From Myxococcales bacterium (GTDB lineage: Bacteria > Myxococcota_A > UBA9042 > GCA-2863065): a stretch of DNA of 54,961 bases. A program made the translations under genes and the position numbers. Below are positions 50,156-54,961 of the stretch, in pieces. Numbering within the stretch: position 1 is the first letter of the stretch; each line of letters opens with the position of its first letter. Where the stretch lies: the NCBI GenBank assembly GCA_018780435.1, contig JADMJS010000762.1:1-54961 (forward strand), in the 5' to 3' direction. The notes beneath the pieces are model-generated. The model saw only the letters and a program-made list of their open reading frames with translations. It made no database searches and was not told the DNA's origin.

Positions 50156-52297
50156 ATGCCGATCATGACGAGTCTCTTGCGCAGACTTTCGACGTTGCTG
50201 GCCGCCCTAGTGCTTGCCGGGTGCCACGGCGACATGGTCGCGGCATCGCTCGACACGGTCGCGTCGGCGGACGCGCCACCTGACCCCCAAGAGGACGCCG
50301 CCTCGCCGCGAGCCGAGATCCCCGACGTTCCCGAGCCGCCGCGACGATTCCCGACGTTGCCGGGACCACGATGCGATGGAGACGAGTCCAATCCGGACGC
50401 GCCGTGCCCGGGCGAGTGCCGGGGTGGGGTGTGCTTCATCGCCTGCGGCGCAGAGAGCCCCGTGCTGCCAAAGGTGTACGGGGCAAATGTCCTTACGTCA
50501 TACACCTGCAACCACGATGACGCCCGCGTCATCGAGCGAGGGCTTGCGGGGCACGCGATCGTCTACGAGCTTCAAGGTGAGCCGACGCTCCGGCTCGTCC
50601 GCCGCGATCTCGATACGGGCGGCACGAGCTCTGTGGACTCGCCGGTCCTCGGGGGCACCTACGCTCTCATCGGAATCGAAGTCGCCCGAGACGGCGCGTG
50701 GCTAGGGCTCTCCACGTTGGGACGCGTTTTCTTCATGGACGACGATGGAGAGGTACGTCTTGAGGTTGACGGCTTCGGCACACTCTTCGACGTGGCTGCA
50801 GTCGACGAGAGGCGAGCGTTGCTGCTGTCACGGACTGGACCGGGCCGCGACGTCCTGAGCCTCGTGACGATTGACGATCGCAGCACTGTCAAGCTCTCCT
50901 CATCAGCGCCGTATTCGGGTATGCTCTCCACATATGGGATGGTCACGCACGACTGGCTCGTCATCGGTGACAGCCGTGGCGTTGGCAGCGTCGTCGGGTT
51001 AGACGCGCTAAGCTCGCCACGTCCGCTCGCTCTGGCCTCCTGGACCCCTCTCCTCGGTCGAACGCTTTTCCAACGATTTGAGCCCGCGGCCACCGAGCGA
51101 GCGTTCCGTGTCGAGAACAGGCTGAATGCCGGTGGACCCGCATTCTTCTCTCGGATCGTGCTGTCGTCCTTTGATCCGCTCCACGGACTAGAGAGCACCG
51201 ACAGCACACTCGTGGCGATGATGTCTTCGTACCAACCAACCTGCACACCAGGTTACGACGACTGCGCCCCGACGGCGGGCGCGGCCTACGGGGTCCTCGC
51301 AGACCGCGGCTTGGTCCTGGTTGGGGCTCGGGGCTACGCACGCGTTCAACCTGATGTGGAGTTCCCCGTGGACCACGGCGAGTGGTGCCCTCAGGCTGGT
51401 GAACGCCGTGGGCGCCACTGTGTGCTCGATTGCGACGTCGCGGCGCTCACCGCCATCGACGCCGCACTCGAAGCGGGGGCGCGCGGCGCAACGGTGCTGT
51501 GTTCGAATCTATCCACTCCGGGCCTTCGTCTACTGGCCGGCCCCGCCCACGTCGCGTTGGCGTTGACGCCCGTTACCGGTGTCGGGAGCGTGTCACCGCC
51601 GGGGGATCCCTACGTCGAACGCTGGCTGGATGCGCGCGCGACTCGAGAAGAGCCCCCGATGCTTCGCGTGTCGGACGCGGAGGCCGAAGGTAATTGGAAC
51701 CTCTGGGGTGATGAGTTCAGCTCGGTGCTAGTCGTTTCGGATCAAGAGGATAGGCTCGTGACACGCGTGGGAGCATACGTCCAGGAGTCGTGGGGGTGCC
51801 AGGGCTTGACGCACTCGACCCGCCTCCCCGATGGCCGCCACGTCGTCGCTGCCGACCGGTGCCTCAACCTCGACGGCCCCGGCATCTTCCTGCTCGGGGT
51901 CGGGCCTAGCCTCCCGAGGATACTCTCCAGCAGTGTCTTCGACGTCGAGCGGTTGGTCCCAGGACCGGGCTACGTGGTGGTGGAGCATGAACGGTACGGC
52001 CAACGACGCCACCTGGCGCTGCCGGTGGACGACCCCGAGGCCAGCCCAACCGACGTCCTCCTGACGTCGCCTCTCGCTGGCATCACCCTCGACGGACGCT
52101 ACGTGACGCTCACCGTACTGCCGGATGGCCGTCGCACGGTTCGGCTGGCGACCCCGACGTGGCAAGGCGACCAGGTCGTGGTGCAAGGGGGCGAGACGCT
52201 GGCGACGGCCGTGACGCTCAGGAGCGCCACGGCATCACAGGTTGCACGCGAGATCGTGCTCGGCTTCGACGAGGGCGTGGCGTTTCTGACTTACTGA
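50156..52297 (+). CDS. Lipoprotein of unknown function
   Basis: About 713 residues (ATG 50156; ATG 50165 gives the same signal without three residues). The signal peptide MTSLLRRLSTLLAALVLAGC ends in a perfect lipobox (LAGC). A short acidic/Pro linker follows, then a small Cys cluster (CDGDESNPDAPCPGECRGGVC) and a long beta-rich part with repeated short strands ending in DG or DD (RRDLDTGG, DDDGEVRLEVDG, DLDGP), which looks like a beta-propeller. Further Cys pairs occur around 400-470. I do not recognise a family. It ends 7 nt inside the convergent amidohydrolase gene region. The general plan, lipobox plus acidic linker, is shared with the lipoproteins at 17357 and 41645. Confidence 0.82.
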   Translation: MPIMTSLLRRLSTLLAALVLAGCHGDMVAASLDTVASADAPPDPQEDAASPRAEIPDVPEPPRRFPTLPGPRCDGDESNPDAPCPGECRGGVCFIACGAESPVLPKVYGANVLTSYTCNHDDARVIERGLAGHAIVYELQGEPTLRLVRRDLDTGGTSSVDSPVLGGTYALIGIEVARDGAWLGLSTLGRVFFMDDDGEVRLEVDGFGTLFDVAAVDERRALLLSRTGPGRDVLSLVTIDDRSTVKLSSSAPYSGMLSTYGMVTHDWLVIGDSRGVGSVVGLDALSSPRPLALASWTPLLGRTLFQRFEPAATERAFRVENRLNAGGPAFFSRIVLSSFDPLHGLESTDSTLVAMMSSYQPTCTPGYDDCAPTAGAAYGVLADRGLVLVGARGYARVQPDVEFPVDHGEWCPQAGERRGRHCVLDCDVAALTAIDAALEAGARGATVLCSNLSTPGLRLLAGPAHVALALTPVTGVGSVSPPGDPYVERWLDARATREEPPMLRVSDAEAEGNWNLWGDEFSSVLVVSDQEDRLVTRVGAYVQESWGCQGLTHSTRLPDGRHVVAADRCLNLDGPGIFLLGVGPSLPRILSSSVFDVERLVPGPGYVVVEHERYGQRRHLALPVDDPEASPTDVLLTSPLAGITLDGRYVTLTVLPDGRRTVRLATPTWQGDQVVVQGGETLATAVTLRSATASQVAREIVLGFDEGVAFLTY

Positions 52298-54045
52298 GCC
52301 GTCCGCGCCGGCAAGAACCGCCCAAAGCCCATCTCGCGCCCGAGCCCGTCCGCGAACGCCCCGTTCGCAAAGGCCTTTAGCCCGTTGATGAAGACGGCGT
52401 CGATCGCTCCGTCGCTGCGGTTCACCATGCGGATGAGGCCAGGGAGGCCCTCGACTTCGGCTTCATGGTAGGCCTCGAGCCGCTCGTCGAGGGCGTCGGG
52501 GTTCACGATGACGAGGTCGGCGCGGTCGCCGACGCGGATGCGGCCCGCGTCGACGCCGAACCAGTCCGCGAGCTCGCCCGTGACGCGCCAGACGGCTCTC
52601 TCGATGGGCATCAAGGGCTTGCCGGCGCGTTCGCAGTCGCGGACGCGCTTCAGGAGGCGCAGCGGGAAGCTGTAGAAGGCCATGTTGCGGAGGTGGGCGC
52701 CCGAGTCGGCGAAGCCCACGACGGTGGCGGGTTCCTTCATGATCCGGTCGACGGCCTCGGGGCGGTCGTTGGCGATCGTGGTGCGCCACCGCAGCGCGCT
52801 GCCGTGGGCGGCGGCGAGGTCTAGGAAGGCGTCGACCGGGTGACAGCCGCGGGCGTCGGCGACGGCGCCGAAGCTCTTGCCGACCACCGACGCGTCCGGG
52901 CATGCGACGATCTGCGCGTCGTGGAAGTCCCGGTGCCAGACGCGCGGTGAGAAGCGCTTGCTGATGTCCCGCTTGAACTGGTCGCGATAGCCCGCGTCTT
53001 GATAGAGCGCCCGACGTTCGGCCTCGGCGGCCAGGTGCAGCGCCGCTCGCCCAGCGGGGAACTCCTCGAAGACCACGAGCTCCATGCCGTCGGCGTAGAC
53101 CTCGAAGGGCGTCGGGAGGGCCTGCCAGCGGAAGTCGGCGCCGAAGAGCCGGTTGAAGCCGTGCGCGACGCGCCCGATGACCCGGTGCACCCACCGGTCC
53201 GACTTCGGATCCATGAGCGTGATGAGCGTCGTCTTGAGCGCGCGACGTAGCCCGAAGGAGGCGCTCGCCGCGAGGAAGAGCAGGGCGTTGACCTTCGTGA
53301 CGAGGTTGGGTGCGCCCTGGTGGATGCGCCCGCGCTTGCGCAAGATCGCGTTCAGAAAGCGGAACTCGCGCCACGTCGCGTAGGTGGACGGCAGAGACTT
53401 CGAGCGGAAGCGATCGCCGTCGAGCTTGTCCCACGGGTTCGTCATCGTGGAGAGGCCCAGAAGACCGGCGTCGAGGCCCTCTTCGAGGTGCCGAGCCATC
53501 TCGGCGAGCTCCTGCGGCGTCGCGCGGGCCTTCTCGTCGACCGCCCGCGCGAGGCCCATCACGCGCACACGCAGGTCCGAATGTCCGAGGAAAGACGTGA
53601 CGTTGGGACCGAGCGGGTGCGTCTTCAGGAAGGCGAGCCAGCCGGCGGTGCTGTCCCAGGTCTTCGTCTTGCGAAGCAGCGGCAGCACCTGGGCGCGCGG
53701 GACGGCCTCGACCCGGGTGAAGAGGTCCGAACAGTCTTCGGCTTCCGACAGGATGAGACTGATCGAGCAGGAGCCGACGGTGACCGTCGTGACACCGTGG
53801 CGTACCGACTCACTGAGCGACGGCGCCGCGATGAGCTCGGCGTCGTAGTGGGTGTGGGTGTCGAGGAAGCCGGGCATGACCCAGCGCCCGCGGGCGTCGA
53901 TGACGTCGGGCACGCCGTCGGTCGGGAGGGACGGCTCACCGATGGCGGCGACGCGCCCGTCCTTGAGGCCGACGTCGGCGACGCGCCCGGGGGCGCCGGT
54001 CCCGTCGAACCAGGTTGCGCCTACGATCACCGTGTCGAGAGTCAT
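52291..54045 (-). CDS. Amidohydrolase of the N-acyl-D-amino-acid deacylase type
   Basis: A 584-residue metal-dependent hydrolase from ATG 54045. The first strand block (MTLDTVIVGATWFDGTGAPG) and MPGFLDTHTHYDAEL with His64, His66 and Asp68 are the amidohydrolase 3/D-aminoacylase signature. SFLGHSDLR (His) and VGFADSGAHLRNMAFYSFPL (Asp) supply the other metal/catalytic positions. The C-terminal GDRADLVIVNPDAL closes the small beta-sandwich domain. These enzymes release D-amino acids from N-acyl derivatives or hydrolyse related amides. The exact substrate is uncertain. The start has weak ribosome-site support. A longer open frame to 54834 runs antisense over the neighbour and is not real. Confidence 0.9.
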   Translation of the reverse strand: MTLDTVIVGATWFDGTGAPGRVADVGLKDGRVAAIGEPSLPTDGVPDVIDARGRWVMPGFLDTHTHYDAELIAAPSLSESVRHGVTTVTVGSCSISLILSEAEDCSDLFTRVEAVPRAQVLPLLRKTKTWDSTAGWLAFLKTHPLGPNVTSFLGHSDLRVRVMGLARAVDEKARATPQELAEMARHLEEGLDAGLLGLSTMTNPWDKLDGDRFRSKSLPSTYATWREFRFLNAILRKRGRIHQGAPNLVTKVNALLFLAASASFGLRRALKTTLITLMDPKSDRWVHRVIGRVAHGFNRLFGADFRWQALPTPFEVYADGMELVVFEEFPAGRAALHLAAEAERRALYQDAGYRDQFKRDISKRFSPRVWHRDFHDAQIVACPDASVVGKSFGAVADARGCHPVDAFLDLAAAHGSALRWRTTIANDRPEAVDRIMKEPATVVGFADSGAHLRNMAFYSFPLRLLKRVRDCERAGKPLMPIERAVWRVTGELADWFGVDAGRIRVGDRADLVIVNPDALDERLEAYHEAEVEGLPGLIRMVNRSDGAIDAVFINGLKAFANGAFADGLGREMGFGRFLPARTAQ

Positions 54046-54077
54046 GCCAGCAGCGTAGGCGCCGCCGCCGTGGACGT

Positions 54078-54950
54078 CTAGTGAGCCGAGCCCGCCACGA
54101 GCCCCGAGAGGACCTGCTCCAGCGACGTCGTCCCCTGAACGTGGCGATGGCCGCCTTCCCACGCGACGTGACCGCTCGCGATCCCCGCGAGCATCTCCTG
54201 GTAGAGCCCGGCGAGGACGGCGGGGAAACCGAAGCTCCCGAGGACCGTCGCGGCCATCGTGACCGGCGCTTCGTGGACGGCCACAGGTCGGCGCGTGAGC
54301 TCGGACAGGATTACGGCGGCGTCCTTCATGCTGCGCGCGGGACCGCCGAGCTCGACGATCTCGAGCCCCTTCGGGCCCGCAAGCAGCTCGGCCGCCGCGA
54401 GCCGGCCGATGTCCTTGGTCGCCACCATGTCGAAGCGGAAGTCCGCGGGCAGGAAGCTCGGGAGGACGCCTTGACCAAGCTGCGCGAGCGAACCACCGAG
54501 GTTCTCCATGAAGTAGGCCGCACGAATGAAGGTGAACGCCGTCCGCGGCGAGAGCTCGCGGAAGGCCCGCTCGGCGCGGTGGAGGCCCGCGATCGGGCCC
54601 GTACCCGCGGCGTGCTGCGCGCCGACGGACGAGAGGAGGACGACATGGGGGATGGCCGAGTCGCGGATGGCCGCCGTCAACGCGGCGGTGACGCGCGATT
54701 GGTGGGCCACGAAGTCGTCCGAGACCAGCGGGGGCACGAGCACATAAGCCGCGGCGGCCCCTTTGAAGGCCGCGGTCAGAGCGGCGGCGTCGCCGAGGTC
54801 GGCGATGGCGACCTCGGCGCCCTTCTCCGCCCACGGCGCGCCTTTGGCGGCGTCCCGCACGAGGACGCGCACCGACTTACCCTGCGCGAGCAGCGTCTCC
54901 GCCGCGACCTTGCCCGTGTTCCCAGAAACTCCCGCGATGACGTAGGTCAT
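54078..54950 (-). CDS. NmrA-like NAD(P)-binding protein
   Basis: A 290-residue protein with the Rossmann N-terminus MTYVIAGVSGNTGKVAAETL (GxxGxxG at Gly7, Gly10, Gly13), then VRVLVRDAAKGAPW, AYVLVPPLVS and VLLSSVGAQHAAG. These match the NmrA/HSCARG group of atypical short-chain dehydrogenases. RAAYFMENL follows, the typical position of the Tyr-less active region. They sense NADPH or reduce quinones. GGAGAG lies 5 nt upstream of ATG 54950, near the window end. It is followed 32 nt later by the amidohydrolase gene on the same strand and may share its transcript. Confidence 0.88.
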   Translation of the reverse strand: MTYVIAGVSGNTGKVAAETLLAQGKSVRVLVRDAAKGAPWAEKGAEVAIADLGDAAALTAAFKGAAAAYVLVPPLVSDDFVAHQSRVTAALTAAIRDSAIPHVVLLSSVGAQHAAGTGPIAGLHRAERAFRELSPRTAFTFIRAAYFMENLGGSLAQLGQGVLPSFLPADFRFDMVATKDIGRLAAAELLAGPKGLEIVELGGPARSMKDAAVILSELTRRPVAVHEAPVTMAATVLGSFGFPAVLAGLYQEMLAGIASGHVAWEGGHRHVQGTTSLEQVLSGLVAGSAH

Positions 54951-54961
54951 GTTCTCTCTCC

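Overview
The window is a high-GC, gene-dense bacterial segment that most likely comes from a myxobacterial lineage (Myxococcota). The evidence is the long run of Myxococcus-type disulfide-rich repeats (CGDG...GE.CDDGN...GDGC..C), MopE/thrombospondin-3 repeat lipoproteins, a MYXO-CTERM-like C-terminal anchor, acidic Pro/Thr-rich linkers directly after lipoboxes, and an HMG-CoA synthase (mevalonate route). No rRNA, tRNA, CRISPR array, transposase or integrase was seen.

Layout. 1-1686: two near-identical C-termini of a secreted DUF11-like protein (the first cut by the window edge) flank a PIN toxin/Phd-type antitoxin pair. 1690-5447: an alpha/beta hydrolase and a fused lytic transglycosylase-M15 peptidase without a signal peptide. 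5549-9762: a five-gene operon, one small lipoprotein followed by ATPase-permease-ATPase-permease of two ABC-2 transporters, nearly all with 4-nt overlaps. 9763-17018: a small membrane protein, HMG-CoA synthase, a 1157-residue FG-GAP/UnbV surface protein, a two-helix membrane protein, CutA and a Cys-rich zinc-ribbon protein.

17357-34120 is one gene for a 5587-residue lipoprotein. By hand count it has about 69 disulfide-rich repeats interleaved with about 26 copies of a beta-rich domain I cannot name, and ends in a degenerate SUMF1/FGE-like domain. 34212-38366 holds a small HExxH protein, a Uma2-family nuclease, an ECF sigma factor with an NrsF/DUF1109-like anti-sigma, and a secreted fibrinogen-like protein.

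38424-40709 looks like an accessory island. It carries the partner gene and broken nucleotidyltransferase of an AbiEii-like toxin pair and a clearly AT-richer gene of unknown function. It is flanked by two diverged copies of the 3' end of the neighbouring macro-like gene, the outer copy followed by a strong hairpin. This is the pattern left by integration into the 3' end of a gene. From 40607 on there is the macro-like gene, a 1671-residue MopE/TSP3/FG-GAP lipoprotein, an EVE-domain protein, a DUF4424-like exported protein, an MHS-type MFS transporter, a further lipoprotein, an N-acyl-D-amino-acid deacylase-type amidohydrolase and an NmrA-like NAD(P)-binding protein.

Much of the coding capacity goes into exported, Ca2+-binding or disulfide-stabilised surface proteins (17357, 41645, 12011, 36882, 50156), as expected of a predatory or surface-living bacterium. 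The ABC operon and peptidoglycan hydrolase fit envelope remodelling. Functions are inferred from family motifs read by eye, without database searches.
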